A DNA stretch of 64,000 nt from positions 3,348,001 to 3,412,000 of the forward strand of contig CP050890.1 of the NCBI GenBank assembly GCA_016745215.1, written 5' to 3'. This DNA is from Thiohalocapsa sp. PB-PSB1 (GTDB taxonomy: Bacteria > Pseudomonadota > Gammaproteobacteria > Chromatiales > Chromatiaceae). A program made the position numbers and the translations under genes. How positions within the stretch are numbered: the first letter of the stretch is position 1; each line of letters opens with the position of its first letter. Shown in pieces: positions 37,336 to 46,846 of this stretch. The notes under the pieces are model-generated. The model saw only the letters and a program-made list of their open reading frames with translations, was not told the DNA's origin and did not search any database.

Positions 37336-37440
37336 AATCCCCCGGCAAAGTTGGGGGGTTTCGTTTGTGAGCCGCTCAAAGCGGCTGTACGGGGTCGCTA
37401 ACGCGGCCCCGCGGGTTTGCAACCGCCTAAAGGCGGTGGT
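37336..37440. other. Hairpin cluster at the 3' end of an IS200-type element
   Basis: Successive dyads: CCCCC-GGCAAAGTT-GGGGG followed by TTTCGTTT (terminator-like), GCCGCTCAAAGCGGC at 37371-37385 and CCGCCTAAAGGCGG at 37423-37436. Small perfect hairpins beside a Y1 transposase are the recognition structures of IS200/IS605 ends. Confidence 0.55.
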
Positions 37441-37834
37441 CATGCCAGCAGGCTCAGTTGCTCGAGGCGGCGATCCTCGGTTTCCTGGTGCCTGATGTCT
37501 TCGCGGATCACGGTCTCGTCGCGGCCGAGCGTGGTCACGAAGTATCCACGCGCCCAGATGTGCTGACCGAAAAAGTTGCGCTTGCGCTCGCCGTAGACCC
37601 GCGCGATGTGGATCGCGCTCTTTCTCTTGATATAGCCAACGACCTGCGAAACCGCGTATTTTGGCGGTATCGAGATGAGCATGCGAACATGATCGGCATC
37701 AGGTGGTCTTCCTCGATCTACGACTCCTTGTGTCGTGCCAACGCATGGAATACCTCGCCGAGATGGCGCCTGAGGTTACCGTACAGTGTCCGGCGACGAC
37801 ACTTCGGGATGAACACTACGTGATATTTGCACTC
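37440..37834 (-). pseudogene. IS200-family Y1 transposase, decayed
   Basis: Reads ECKYHVVFIPKCRRRTLYGN, 'LRRHLGEVFHALARHKES', then TAG, then 'IEEDHLMP', a one-base loss, then 'DHVRMLISIPPKYAVSQVVG' and 'NFFGQHIWARGYFVTTLGRD'. The HUH motif should be HVH; here the second His is Arg. The catalytic Tyr (GYFVTT region) is kept. The N-terminus is missing because the gene is fused at 37834/37835 to an IS607-type recombinase remnant. Confidence 0.85.
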
Positions 37835-38386
37835 CCGTCGGCTGCCGTAGAGCCGGGCCGAGAATAGGGTGATCAATCAGTTCCAGAACATCCCGAGCCA
37901 ATTTTCCTGCAAAGCGCACTTCCTGTCTCTTATTAACGACGACGATCTCGATGTTCTGAATCTCGCAAAGCGCGAACACCAACTCAGCGCCTGGACACAG
38001 CAAACGGTCTTTGTGCAGCAGCACCAGGCGCCGGATCTGGCGCTCGAGGATCATTTCCAGCAGAGGTTGCAGTCCCTTTTTCTGGTAGTTCATCCCGCAG
38101 CCGAGATCCAAGATGATCTCGAAGTGCCACTCCTTCGCCGTGCAGTAGGCCTCGAGCAATTTTGCTTGGGGCACCAGGTCTTCTTGCTGGTGATGACTGC
38201 TGATGCGGGCATTGCCGATGGTCGGCGCGCCCTCATTGCTTGATCCAAGCTAATCGGACAGGTTGTAGTAGCGAGTACCGCTCTTGGTCTTTCGTGCCGG
38301 CAACAGCTCGCCGGTCGCGTCCCTTTTGCGAAGCTGCGCTGGTGACGTGCCGAGCAGGCTTGCCGCTTCACCGATTATTACTAACC
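37835..38386 (-). pseudogene. IS607-family serine recombinase (TnpA), decayed
   Basis: MerR-like helix-turn-helix N-terminus 'VIIGEAASLLGTSPAQLRKR' and 'TGELLPARKTKSGTRYYNLS', then TAG (in DLLG), then 'NARISSHHQQEDLVPQAKLL' with the catalytic Ser, 'HFEIILDLGCGMNYQKKGLQ', 'RLVLLHKDRLLCPGAELVFA' and 'ALCEIQNIEIVVVNKRQEV'. A one-base shift near 37868 precedes 'TLFSARLYGSRR', where the sequence crosses into the IS200 transposase. No TnpB partner is present. Confidence 0.85.
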
Positions 38387-38437
38387 TGGGTTGCGCGAGT
38401 GCAGATTAATTCGTTCCGTGAGTACAGTTGCTAGCCG

Positions 38438-38785
38438 TCAAATTTCCGCCTGATTTGCGCAGCGGATGCACAGCGTCGCGGTCGGGGTAATCTCGAGCCG
38501 GCGCGCGGCGATCTGTTCGTCACAACGCATACAGAGTCCATAGTCGCCAGATTCGATCCGTGCCAGTGCCGAGTCGATTTGGGTCAGCTCCAGCGCCCGG
38601 CGCCTGGCAGTTTCGGCGGCCATCTCCTGTTGCTGCATCGCGTCCATGCGCGACAGTCTTCCCTGGCGTGTCTGGTCGAGTTCCACAACGGCGCTTGCGT
38701 CGCCATCCTGTGCGTTCAGCAGTGCGTGGCGGCGCTCCAGCAGAGCTTGACGGAAAGGTGCTGTATCGAAGAGCTGTTGGTTCAT
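38438..38785 (-). CDS. TraR/DksA-family zinc-finger protein
   Basis: 115 residues with a coiled-coil N-terminal half and a C4 zinc finger at Cys85, Cys88, Cys106, Cys109 (CMRC … CIRC). The 'RIESGDYGLCMRCDEQIAAR' run matches the TraR/DksA pattern. These proteins enter the RNA polymerase secondary channel and modulate transcription. It is shorter than DksA (151 aa) and lacks the usual DxxDxA tip motif as far as I can see, so it is a DksA-like paralogue. CGAAAT tandem units lie just upstream of the start. Confidence 0.85.
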   Translation of the reverse strand: MNQQLFDTAPFRQALLERRHALLNAQDGDASAVVELDQTRQGRLSRMDAMQQQEMAAETARRRALELTQIDSALARIESGDYGLCMRCDEQIAARRLEITPTATLCIRCANQAEI

Positions 38786-38937
38786 ATTCGATTTCGATTT
38801 CGATGCTAATGGATACTTGCATCATCTCATAGTGCAGATGCAAGGGTTCGGCAAGTACCGATAGCGATGCTGTCTTTGCTGGGCGCCATCCATGTATGCT
38901 TAGCGGTATCTGGTCCAATTAGCTTGCTCTTGCGCCC

Positions 38938-41900
38938 ATGTTTGTCTCGCGATCTCTAGCTGTTCGGTATGCTGTGGCGTTGTGTCTGTTCGGCAGCGCA
39001 TTTCCTGGTTTGGTTGGCTCCCAGGTGCTCTATGACGGCAGCGCGGCGACGCCCCCATCCAGTCAGGGTTGGCTCTATCTCACCTCTCCATTTTTCGGCG
39101 CAAGCGCCGTCCGATCTTTGACCGAAGAGGCCGTCATTCTGGATACCATGGCGGCGCTGGGCGATAACGCGGGATGGTTCAGCACTCTGCATCCAGAGGT
39201 GCCGGTGTTGGACCGTTCGGCTGGATATTCGCTGCGCTTCGATCTACAGGTGTTGGCAGAAGAACATGTTACCGATTCCCGTGCCGGATTGAGCGTTATT
39301 GCGCTTGCGGATGATGCTCGTGGGGTAGAGATCGGCTTCTGGCAGGACAAGATATGGGTGCAGGGCGATGATCCTCTGTTCAAGCGTGCCGAGACGGTGT
39401 CGGTGAATACCTCGTCAGCACTCGACGCTTACCATCTCAATGTCATGCAGGACGGCTACAGCCTGGTGGCCAACGCTAGGTAGTTCAATCTAGACAGTCC
39501 TGGCTTGGCCCGACTCACACAGTTTCCTTGCATCACCGACTGAACTGTATTCAGCTATATATCAACGCCTTACGCCCTCCGTCTATCCAGGCGCTACACA
39601 CAGATCTGCAGGAGCAAAAAGTGCGTGAAGAAGGCCAAATTGAACACCCTAGGCCAACGCTCAGGTGCTTTTGCACGGGAATGTGCGGGACTATTCGAGC
39701 TTCGGTGCCCCCTATGAGTCGCCCAATTTCATCTTTGTCGGCGATAACAGTAGCTGGTCTCGAGCACGCTTCGCCCTCGGTAGGATCGAGGCCAGGTCAT
39801 TGTTTCAGATTACTTCCATCGCATTGCCAGATGCACGGGTCGATCAATCCTATTCCCACTATCTGACAGTCGCCGCGGATACTGGCAGCCTGCAATGGTC
39901 GATTGACGAGGGGCAATTGCCAGCAGGGCTGGAACTGGATGCAGCGACCGGCGAATTGTTTGGTTTGCCGAGTCTGAGCGGGGCTTATCGGTTTGTGGTC
40001 ATGGTGGTCAATGAGGCCGGCAATCTGGCTCTAGCGGAACTGAACCTGCAGGTGAACAAGGCTGCCGCCCGCTTCATCCATCGGCCCTATGTACAGAGGC
40101 CCAAGGCAGACGGCATGACTTTGGTATGGTGGAGCGATAGCGCGACACCGGTGGGTCTTCGTTTTGGCACCGATGCGCTTGACCAGTTCTTGGTGTCCAC
40201 CCCGGAGGCTATCAATCTCACCGATCCGGAACATAACGGCGAGGTCCAACGCTGGCGCCATCTGGTTGCGCTGGAAGGGTTGCAACCAGATACTCGTTAT
40301 CGCTATCGGGTGGATCAGGGCGGGGAGGTCTTCGAGGCGGCATTCCACACCGCTCCGGCGCAAACCCTGGCCCCAATTCGTTTCCTTGTCTGGGCGGATA
40401 CGGAGACGGAACCGGCATCCGTTGGTCGGCTTGGCAGCGGGGCGCCAGCGGACTATCCCATGGATCAAGACCAGGGCATACGTGCCGGGGTGCGTGCCAG
40501 TCTGGCTCTGCAACCTGATTTTATCCTGCTTGCCGGGGATTTGGTGCAAGAGGGTGGGCGGCTGTCCGATTGGGATGAGCTGTTTGCGCGCATCAATGAT
40601 CCGGTGGACGGCTGGCTTGCTGCCAGCGTGCCGATGATCGCGGTGCCTGGTAACCACGATTATTGGGGCGGGAGCTTTGATCAGCCGGGCAGCGAGGTGC
40701 ATGCTCTGCAAAAATTCCTGAGCCATCTGATCAACCCGTCCAACATCGCTGCCACGCGCAGGGTCAATCCGAACTGGCCGTCGGAGCGAAACTCTGCCCT
40801 TCGTGCCGCTCAGGACGGTCGTTATTTCAGATTCCGCTACGGGCCGGCTACGTTCATTGGCCTGGATGTCAACAACCAGGGGCTAAATCGAGGGGTCTCC
40901 GATACCAATTGGCATCTCCTGGGCGAGGGCGATGCCGGCGGTGGCGCGGCCCCGGACTGGATGCCAGGTTCGCGCCAGTATCAATGGCTGGAAGAAACCC
41001 TGCAGAGCGCCCAGCGCCAGACTCCCTTCATCTTCGTTTTCTGGCACCATGCACCCTGGTCTCAGGGACCACACAATCGACAGCCCGAGCAGGATAAGCA
41101 GGTCGGTACGCCGACCCGCGCACTGGACGCGCTGCTGCATCGCTATGGGGTAACCGCCGTGTTCAACGGCCATGAGGAGATGATGGAGCACAGCGAGACT
41201 GTCGGGAATCCGAAACTCGGAGGCAATCCAGCGCATCGCATACGCTATTTTATCCCCGGCACAGTAGGGGATGGTCTTCGTGCGCCGGTGCCGGGTGTCG
41301 AAAATCCCCAGCAAGTCTTCCACTATGCGCACAGCAGTATTGGCCGCCACTACGGCTTTCTGGTGGTGGATATCGCACCTGGAGACGCGGGCAGCTGGAA
41401 TGCCAGCTTTCGCCAAGCATGGATCGATCCCGCGGCAGCGCATGATCCGGCCGTCGACCCCCTGGGCGGCTATTATGATCAGATCGATGCCGCTGCCTAT
41501 TTCGAGGCGACTGTTGATGCACCGGATGCAGACAATGACGGGGAACCTGATCGGTTGACCGTGCACCAACCGCTGATGGCTGGTCTGAACCTGATCAGCC
41601 TCACCGCACTGATACCGGGGAGCCGGATGACCTGCGGCGGGCTGATCGCGGAGTTGGAGCAAACCACGCCGGTCCGCTCGATACAGCACCTTGATGCGAG
41701 CGGGCGATTGGAAAGCTGCTCGGATGCACCGGGGAGTGAGTTCAGTCTGGTGCCCGGCATGGGGTTGCTGGTCGATCTGGCCATCGGTACTGGCATTGAT
41801 CAATCTTGGCAGAGGGTCTGTCCGAGTGTTCCGCTGTACCCCGGTGGCAATCTGATCGGCCATCCGGCAGCGCCACTCGGACTGACGTGTCACGGATGGT

Positions 41901-42109
41901 TGTCAGCGCAACTCAACCATATTGACAATACGGTTACTTCCATCGCAGGCTTCGATGCTGAAACAGGACACTGGAAGACCTGTGCGTTACGCCATCAGGG
42001 AAGCGCTCCCGCGACCCTGCAGGGCGCGGACTTTGCCATCCTGCCTGGGCATGGATACCGAGTCTATTCCAGCCAATCCGGCACCATGCTCCTTCCCGGG
42101 TGCGATTGA
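38938..42109 (+). pseudogene. Exported metallophosphoesterase, interrupted by a MITE-like insertion
   Basis: Signal peptide (VRYAVALCLFGSAFPGLVGS), then a choice-of-anchor domain ('GYSLRFDLQVLAEEHVTDSR', 'GVEIGFWQDKIWVQGDDPLF'), a putative Ig domain ('LPAGLELDAATGELFGLPSL'), a purple-acid-phosphatase-type N-terminal domain ('GLQPDTRYRYRVDQGGEVFE') and a calcineurin-like phosphoesterase: 'FILLAGDLVQEGG', 'MIAVPGNHDYWGG', 'FIFVFWHHAPWSQG', 'TAVFNGHEEMME'. All metal-binding motifs are present. The frame breaks at 39478 with TAG and resumes at 39662 as QVLLHGNVRDYSSFG; excising the 184 bases restores it. As it stands, a 181-residue fragment and possibly a leaderless 814-residue fragment could be made. 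Confidence 0.85.
39478..39651. mobile_element. MITE-like insertion in the phosphoesterase gene
   Basis: 174 bases flanked by a 10-base duplication GGCCAACGCT (39468-39477 and 39652-39661). Imperfect terminal inverted repeats AGGTAGTTCAAT / ATTGAACACCCT (10 of 12). No coding capacity. It differs from the 158-base MITE family further along. Confidence 0.8.
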
Positions 42110-42122
42110 TATCCGGCGTTTT

Positions 42123-42304
42123 AGGCAATCGCCGGAGAGAAACAGACCAACTGGCGCCGACTGGTGCCAACTGGCGCCGGATGCTCGTTCGCCTTCTTTA
42201 AACGCGGCAACCTGCCCATGGTCGCTCTGTGGGCGGGTTGCCGCAACGTCGATGGCGGACGAGAAGACAAGCCAGGTGGTCGATTTTCCGGCAGAAATCG
42301 CGCC
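42123..42304. repeat. 158-bp-type MITE, copy 1 (enlarged)
   Basis: Starts GGCAATCGCCGGAGAGAAAC and ends GGCAGAAATCGCGCC; the centre has the GGCAACC / GGGTTGCC dyad around GTCGCTC. It contains an internal duplication of ACTGGCGCCG, which makes it about 180 bases. Located between the phosphoesterase and the AI-2E permease genes. Confidence 0.75.
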
Positions 42305-42351
42305 AGTCAGCCGGACCGTTACTGAATCCTCAATGAAAAAGGCATTACAGC

Positions 42352-43470
42352 ATGAAAACACAAGTCGATCCTGATAAAGAAGTCTATATCGAGCGTTTGG
42401 TCGAGTCCGCGATTCGCATTGGTTTGATCCTGATTATGCTGATGCTGTGCTATTGGATCGTACGCCCATTCCTGATACCGATTGCCTGGGGCATCATCAT
42501 CGCGGTCGCGTCCTGGCCAGGCTATGTGCGCCTGTTGCAGTTGTTCGGTAATCGCAGGTCGCTGGCATCCCTGGTGTTCGTCATCATTGCGTTGTTCATC
42601 TTGATCCTGCCCTTTGTAATGCTCAGCGGAACCTTGGTGCAAGGTGCGCAAGAACTGGCTAAAGGCGTGGAGGAGGGCGGTTGGAAGATACCGCCAGCGC
42701 CGGACTTGAGTCACATACCCTTGATCGGCAGCCAGATCCAGGCTTTCTGGGAGCGTGCGGCCGACAATATGCAAAGTTTGCTCAAATCCCTGGAGCCGGT
42801 GATAAAAGAAGCCGGCAAATGGGTACTGTCAACAGCGGCTGGCGCTGGTCTTGGGCTATTGCACTTTATCATCGCCATTATCGTTGCTGGTGTTTTAATG
42901 GCAAAAAGCGAAAGCGGATGGCGCACATCGCATGCGATTGCGCGCCGGCTTGCCGGAGACCGTGGTGATAAGTTCGCTGATCTGGCCGAGGCGGTGGTGC
43001 GCAGCGTGTCGCGCGGTATCCTAGGTGTCGCGTTGATTCAATCCCTGTTGGCAGGGCTCGGGATGTTGGTTGCCGGCGTACCTGGGGCCGGCCTATGGGC
43101 GTTGGTCGTCCTGGTATTGGCAACGGTGCAGATCGGGGCCTTTCCGATCCTGGTACCGGCAGTGATTTATGTTTTCTATCATGCCAGCATCTTGACCGCG
43201 GTGTTGTTTTTGATTTGGGCTGTTTTCGTTGGTTTCATCGACAATATCCTCAAGCCCATATTGCTTGGACGCGGTGTCTCGGTACCCATGGTGGTCATCT
43301 TCATCGGTGCCATCGGTGGCTTTATCGCCTCCGGCATCATCGGTCTGTTCGTCGGCAGCGTGGTGCTGGCGCTTGGCTACGAATTGGTCAAGGTCTGGCT
43401 TTACTCGGACCAGCTCGATCAGGAGCATTCACTTCGGGCCGAGGATGCGGAGAACCCAAACGCGACCTAA
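42352..43470 (+). CDS. AI-2E family transporter
   Basis: 372-residue inner-membrane protein with about eight membrane segments and one soluble stretch (~100-150). 'PFLIPIAWGIIIAVASWPGY' near the N-terminus and 'FVGFIDNILKPILLGRGVSV', 'IGGFIASGIIGLFVGSVVLA' near the C-terminus are the family marks. The family was named for autoinducer-2 export, but members include Na+/H+ antiporters and others, so the substrate is unknown. A MITE copy precedes it and a partial one abuts its stop codon. Confidence 0.9.
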   Translation: MKTQVDPDKEVYIERLVESAIRIGLILIMLMLCYWIVRPFLIPIAWGIIIAVASWPGYVRLLQLFGNRRSLASLVFVIIALFILILPFVMLSGTLVQGAQELAKGVEEGGWKIPPAPDLSHIPLIGSQIQAFWERAADNMQSLLKSLEPVIKEAGKWVLSTAAGAGLGLLHFIIAIIVAGVLMAKSESGWRTSHAIARRLAGDRGDKFADLAEAVVRSVSRGILGVALIQSLLAGLGMLVAGVPGAGLWALVVLVLATVQIGAFPILVPAVIYVFYHASILTAVLFLIWAVFVGFIDNILKPILLGRGVSVPMVVIFIGAIGGFIASGIIGLFVGSVVLALGYELVKVWLYSDQLDQEHSLRAEDAENPNAT

Positions 43471-43513
43471 GGCGATTTCTGTGGATAAATAGACCACTTG
43501 GTTTGTCTTCTCA
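43471..43513 (-). repeat. 158-bp-type MITE, partial inverted copy
   Basis: GGCGATTTCTGTGGATAAAT followed by AGACCA…TTGTCTTCTC matches the complement of the right end of copy 3 (46501-46541). It begins directly after the TAA of the AI-2E gene. Only ~43 bases of one end are present. Confidence 0.7.
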
Positions 43514-43699
43514 TAGGTTCAAGCCGAGCTGGGCGGGTTGCACCCTGGGGTATCTTCAGTTCGTTTATAGAGAAGACAGTGGCCTACAGCCTTGCTCTCG
43601 GGAAAGGCGCGGCGCTCGCGTGCGCTTCGCTAGCACCATTTGGCTCCTATGCCGATTCAAGATCCTTGGAGCGTTGGAGGCATCAGTCCCGATGCTTGA

Positions 43700-44317
43700 T
43701 CAGCCGAGCAAGGCCTGTTCCAGATCGGTCAGATCGATTGCCTTCAGGTAAGCTTCCAGCATCTGACGATCGGCGCCATCGCGGCCTTCCATTTGCAACA
43801 GAATGCGTGTGCCAACCAGTAAAGTGATCTTGATATTGCCATCTTCGTTGGTCTCCATCATGCCGCGAAATCCGCCATAAGTGTATGGGCTGTTGCGGGG
43901 GTCTGTCTGCATCAGCATCGGTGCCGACATCAGCATGCCCATCATCGCAAGCAATGGCGAGTCGGCGGTGACTCCAATCTGAACGACGGCGCCGCTGCTG
44001 TCGTTACGGTAGGTGCGGGCCAGGTTGGTGCCGGCAATCATGGCGGCAAAGCCGCCGGTCTCGGAGACCGGATCATCGGCGCTCCAGCCGGGCAGAGGCT
44101 CGGGCAGCAGTTTCAGCTGCTGTTGGCGCAGCTGCGATTCGATTTCGGCGATGGCGAACTGCAGTGCCTGAATTGCCACACGGCTATCGCCGGCTTCATA
44201 AGAGCGGCGACCGGCATCGATTTGATCCGTCACTGGATCGGCATGGGCCGAAACCAGTGGAGTGAGTGTGAGTGCCAGGATGGCAGCAAGTGCTCTTGGT
44301 GTGCGGTGCATGCTCAT
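43700..44317 (-). CDS. Periplasmic protein of unknown function
   Basis: 205 residues from ATG 44317, preceded by CGAGGACT; the frame is open to ATG 44398 but that start has no ribosome site. Signal peptide (RALAAILALTLTPLVSAHA). The mature part has a helical segment 'VTDQIDAGRRSYEAGDSRVA … ALQFAIAEIESQL' and a beta domain ('AGTNLARTYRNDSSGAVVQI', 'NIKITLLVGTRILLQMEGRD'). Family unknown to me. It follows the thioredoxin/TPR gene by about 80 bases on the same strand and may share its transcript. Confidence 0.7.
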   Translation of the reverse strand: MSMHRTPRALAAILALTLTPLVSAHADPVTDQIDAGRRSYEAGDSRVAIQALQFAIAEIESQLRQQQLKLLPEPLPGWSADDPVSETGGFAAMIAGTNLARTYRNDSSGAVVQIGVTADSPLLAMMGMLMSAPMLMQTDPRNSPYTYGGFRGMMETNEDGNIKITLLVGTRILLQMEGRDGADRQMLEAYLKAIDLTDLEQALLG

Positions 44318-44398
44318 AGTCCTCGATTTGCCTTCGGTGGTGTAGATTGACAGCCTGCATTCAATCGCTTCTACCGGCTCGATCAGCGTGTGCCTCAT

Positions 44399-45262
44399 TC
44401 AATATAACGCACGGGAAAGTTTAGCCCGATAGGTGGTGACCAGGGATCCCTCGCCTCCTAGCAGGTCGAAGATCATCAGGATTCCCCTGCGCGCCGCGTC
44501 GTCGCCGTAGGTGCGGTCTTTACTCAGCAAGATCATCAGGTTGTCGAGGGCGGACTTGTAGTCGCCTTGGGTTACCTGGTGTGCAGCCAATTTGTAGCGG
44601 CTGTCGCTGTCATTTGGGTCCGATTGCAGGCGCTCGTTGCACTCGGCCGCGCTTGGAGCAGCATTGAGGACGGCGGCGAAGCTGAGCTGCCCGCGCAATG
44701 CGGCGATGCGTGGCTCGTTGGCCAGGGCCAGCGGTGTGCGCGCCAACATCTCGGATGCGGCCTCGAAATCGCCGCGGGCAACCTCGAGCTGCACCTCGGC
44801 GATGAACAGCCGGTCGTTGTTCGCATCCTCTGCGCGCGCCTGGTCGATCAACTTGGTTGCTGCTTGAATGTTGTTGGCCGCGAGTAATTGCTCGGCGCGC
44901 GCCAACAGGCGTTCGGATTCGCGTTCGATGTGCCGCGACAGAAAAGCGCGTAGTTCAGTTTCTGGCAAAGCACCCATGAACTGATCCACCGGGCGCCCGT
45001 CTTTGAATAACTGGACCGTTGGAAGACTGCGGATGCCGAACTGCGAGGCGAGCTCCTGTTCCGCCTCGGTATCGATCTTGGCGAGTAGGAAGGCGCCTGC
45101 AAATTCGTCCGCGAGTTTGGCGAGCAACGGCATCAACTGTCGGCAGGGGGCGCACCAGTCAGCCCAAAAGTCTACCAGTACGGGCCGTTGCTGAGAGCCC
45201 TCCAGAACCAACTGCTCGAAATTTGCCGCGGTGACGGTAACAATGTGGGCAGAATCGGCCAT
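44399..45262 (-). CDS. cnoX: Thioredoxin-TPR chaperone, CnoX/YbbN type
   Basis: 287 residues from ATG 45262, which has AGAGGA at a good distance; ATG 45268 is too close to it. Thioredoxin fold first: 'VLVDFWADWCAPCRQLMPLL' (Cys37, Cys40), 'FGIRSLPTVQLFKDGRPVDQ' with the cis-Pro. Then TPR-like repeats (residues ~115-285), 'ERLLARAEQLLAANNIQAAT' onward. CnoX holds unfolded proteins and passes them to GroEL. Both Cys are kept, unlike E. coli YbbN (SxxC), so disulfide reductase activity is possible. Confidence 0.88.
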   Translation of the reverse strand: MADSAHIVTVTAANFEQLVLEGSQQRPVLVDFWADWCAPCRQLMPLLAKLADEFAGAFLLAKIDTEAEQELASQFGIRSLPTVQLFKDGRPVDQFMGALPETELRAFLSRHIERESERLLARAEQLLAANNIQAATKLIDQARAEDANNDRLFIAEVQLEVARGDFEAASEMLARTPLALANEPRIAALRGQLSFAAVLNAAPSAAECNERLQSDPNDSDSRYKLAAHQVTQGDYKSALDNLMILLSKDRTYGDDAARRGILMIFDLLGGEGSLVTTYRAKLSRALY

Positions 45263-45760
45263 AATCATATTCCTCTGATGTTCGATTTGTCATAGCGATG
45301 CCGAAATGGCGCCAACATCTGCCCAGGGATGTCAAGAGCAATTTGCCAGCCATCATTGCCAACCATCCTTGCCGGCCATCATCGATCAATGATGACGGCA
45401 TGGCTGAACTGCTCTCTATTTTATGCACTGTTCCTGGGTTGTCGGTTAAACTTCGGCAAGGCTGTGCTTCGTGTTTGTACAAAAATAATGCACCTGAGGG
45501 CGCTTTCCAGGTTGACCTTCCAAGTTGACACAGGGCTTCGGTTTGTGCGATTGGGAGAAGAATTTTGTCAAGTGGACAGACTATTTGACTTACACCAATT
45601 ACCCCGCCTCACGCGTCATTCGGCGAATACATTTCCGGCAAGCGCCAAAACCATCGCTGTCGAAGACTCGGCATTGATGGAAAATAGTCGTCTGGCTGAA
45701 TCCGATCAACCCGGATGCGTTCCGATCGCTCTAGTATTAAATTTGACACCCATCGCGTTC
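45263..45760. other. Intergenic region between divergent thioredoxin-type genes
   Basis: About 500 bases between the cnoX start and MITE copy 2. Promoters for the minus-strand gene should lie here; open frames (45298-45528, 45329-45868) show no recognisable protein. CCATCATTGCC-like words recur near 45348-45382. Confidence 0.3.
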
Positions 45761-45918
45761 GGCGATTGTCGGAGAGAAATAGACCAACTGGCGCCGGATT
45801 CTCGTTCGCCTTCTTTGACGCGGCCACCCGCCCATAGTCGCTCGATGGGCGGGTGGCGGCAACGTTGATACCGGACGAGAAGACAAGCCAGGTGGCAGGT
45901 TGCTCGACAGAAATCGCC
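45761..45918. repeat. 158-bp MITE, copy 2
   Basis: GGCGATTGTCGGAGAGAAAT at the left, GACAGAAATCGCC at the right, central dyad ACCCGCCCATAGTCGCTCGA then TGGGCGGGT. It lies 31 bases ahead of trxC, so it may carry or affect its promoter. Confidence 0.8.
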
Positions 45919-45949
45919 CTAGGTCCGATTTTCAACCGGGAGAACATTC

Positions 45950-46384
45950 ATGTCCGATCTACTGCATGTTGTCTGCCCTCATTGCGATGCAGTCAATCGC
46001 ATCCCCAGCGCTAGGCTGACAGACGCACCGAACTGTGGCAAATGTCATCATCCACTGTTTCAAGGCCAGCCCCTGGCTCTCGATGAAGCGAGATTCAATC
46101 GCCACATCGGCCGCGGGGATTTACCTGTGCTGGTGGACTTCTGGGCGCCCTGGTGTGGTCCGTGCCAGATGATGGCACCGGCCTTCGAGGCGGCTGCCGT
46201 TCGTCTGGAACCCCATGTGCGGCTGGCCAAGGTGAATACCGAAGAGGCGCAGCGTCTAGCTCTGCACTTCGGTATCCGCAGTATCCCGACGCTGGCATTG
46301 TTCCGCGGCGGACAGGAGGTTGCTCGCCAGGCGGGTGCGATGGATGCCAACGGGCTGGTATCTTGGACGCGGCAGTATCTCTAG
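45950..46384 (+). CDS. trxC: Thioredoxin 2 (TrxC)
   Basis: 144 residues, full length. N-terminal zinc ribbon with Cys9/Cys12 (VCPHC) and Cys29/Cys32 (NCGKC), then the thioredoxin domain with 'VDFWAPWCGPCQMMAP' (Cys69, Cys72) and 'FGIRSIPTLALFRGGQEVAR'. This layout is specific to TrxC, a cytoplasmic disulfide reductase linked to oxidative stress. The TAG stop (46382-46384) forms the junction with MITE copy 3. Confidence 0.95.
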   Translation: MSDLLHVVCPHCDAVNRIPSARLTDAPNCGKCHHPLFQGQPLALDEARFNRHIGRGDLPVLVDFWAPWCGPCQMMAPAFEAAAVRLEPHVRLAKVNTEEAQRLALHFGIRSIPTLALFRGGQEVARQAGAMDANGLVSWTRQYL

Positions 46385-46541
46385 GCGATTGCCGGAGAGA
46401 AACAGACCCGCTGGCGCCGCATTCTCGTTCGCCTTGTTTGACGCGGCAACCCGCCCATAGTCGCTCTATGGGCGGGTTGCCGGAACGTCGATGCCGGACG
46501 AAAAGACTAGCCAGATGGTCTGTTTCTCCACAGAAATCGCC
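46384..46541. repeat. 158-bp MITE, copy 3
   Basis: Terminal inverted repeats GGCGATTGCCGGAGAGAAAC and (complement of the right end) GGCGATTTCTGTGGAGAAAC, followed by AGACC in both. CTA flanks both sides, a 3-base target duplication. Central hairpin: 16-base perfect stems 46444-46459 and 46467-46482 with loop GTCGCTC. No coding capacity. Confidence 0.85.
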
Positions 46542-46846
46542 CTAAACAAGAGAATCGGACGTAACAGGGCCGCTGTCGATCTCAGGATCGATCTGCACGG
46601 ACAACAATCAGACGCAGGGTCACAAGATGCAGCGTCTGGTCCGCCGGCGGCACCCCGGCGCCCGCATGCTCCCTGTGCCGCAGTGCAGCAAAGCCACATG
46701 GACAGTGGAAAGCCGTTCTATTAACATATTGGTCAGTTCTGGCAATACCTGTACTTGTCAGCACCTCAGCCCTTTACCAACCAATGCCGCCTCGGCAGTG
46801 AGCTGAATTTGCTCCCGCCGCAGTTCCGCCTGCCCCGGAGAACCCT
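46542..46846. other. Leader region of carA
   Basis: 305 bases with no gene. The carA promoter and any pyrimidine or arginine control would be here; I cannot point to a specific operator. CCCCGGAGAA just before the GTG start serves as ribosome site. Confidence 0.4.

Noticed and set aside
37450..37823. 121-codon plus-strand frame over the IS200 remnant
   Set aside because: Antisense of a clearly recognisable, decayed transposase.
45298..45868. Small plus-strand frames between cnoX and trxC
   Set aside because: No ribosome site, no recognisable domain, and one crosses a MITE copy.
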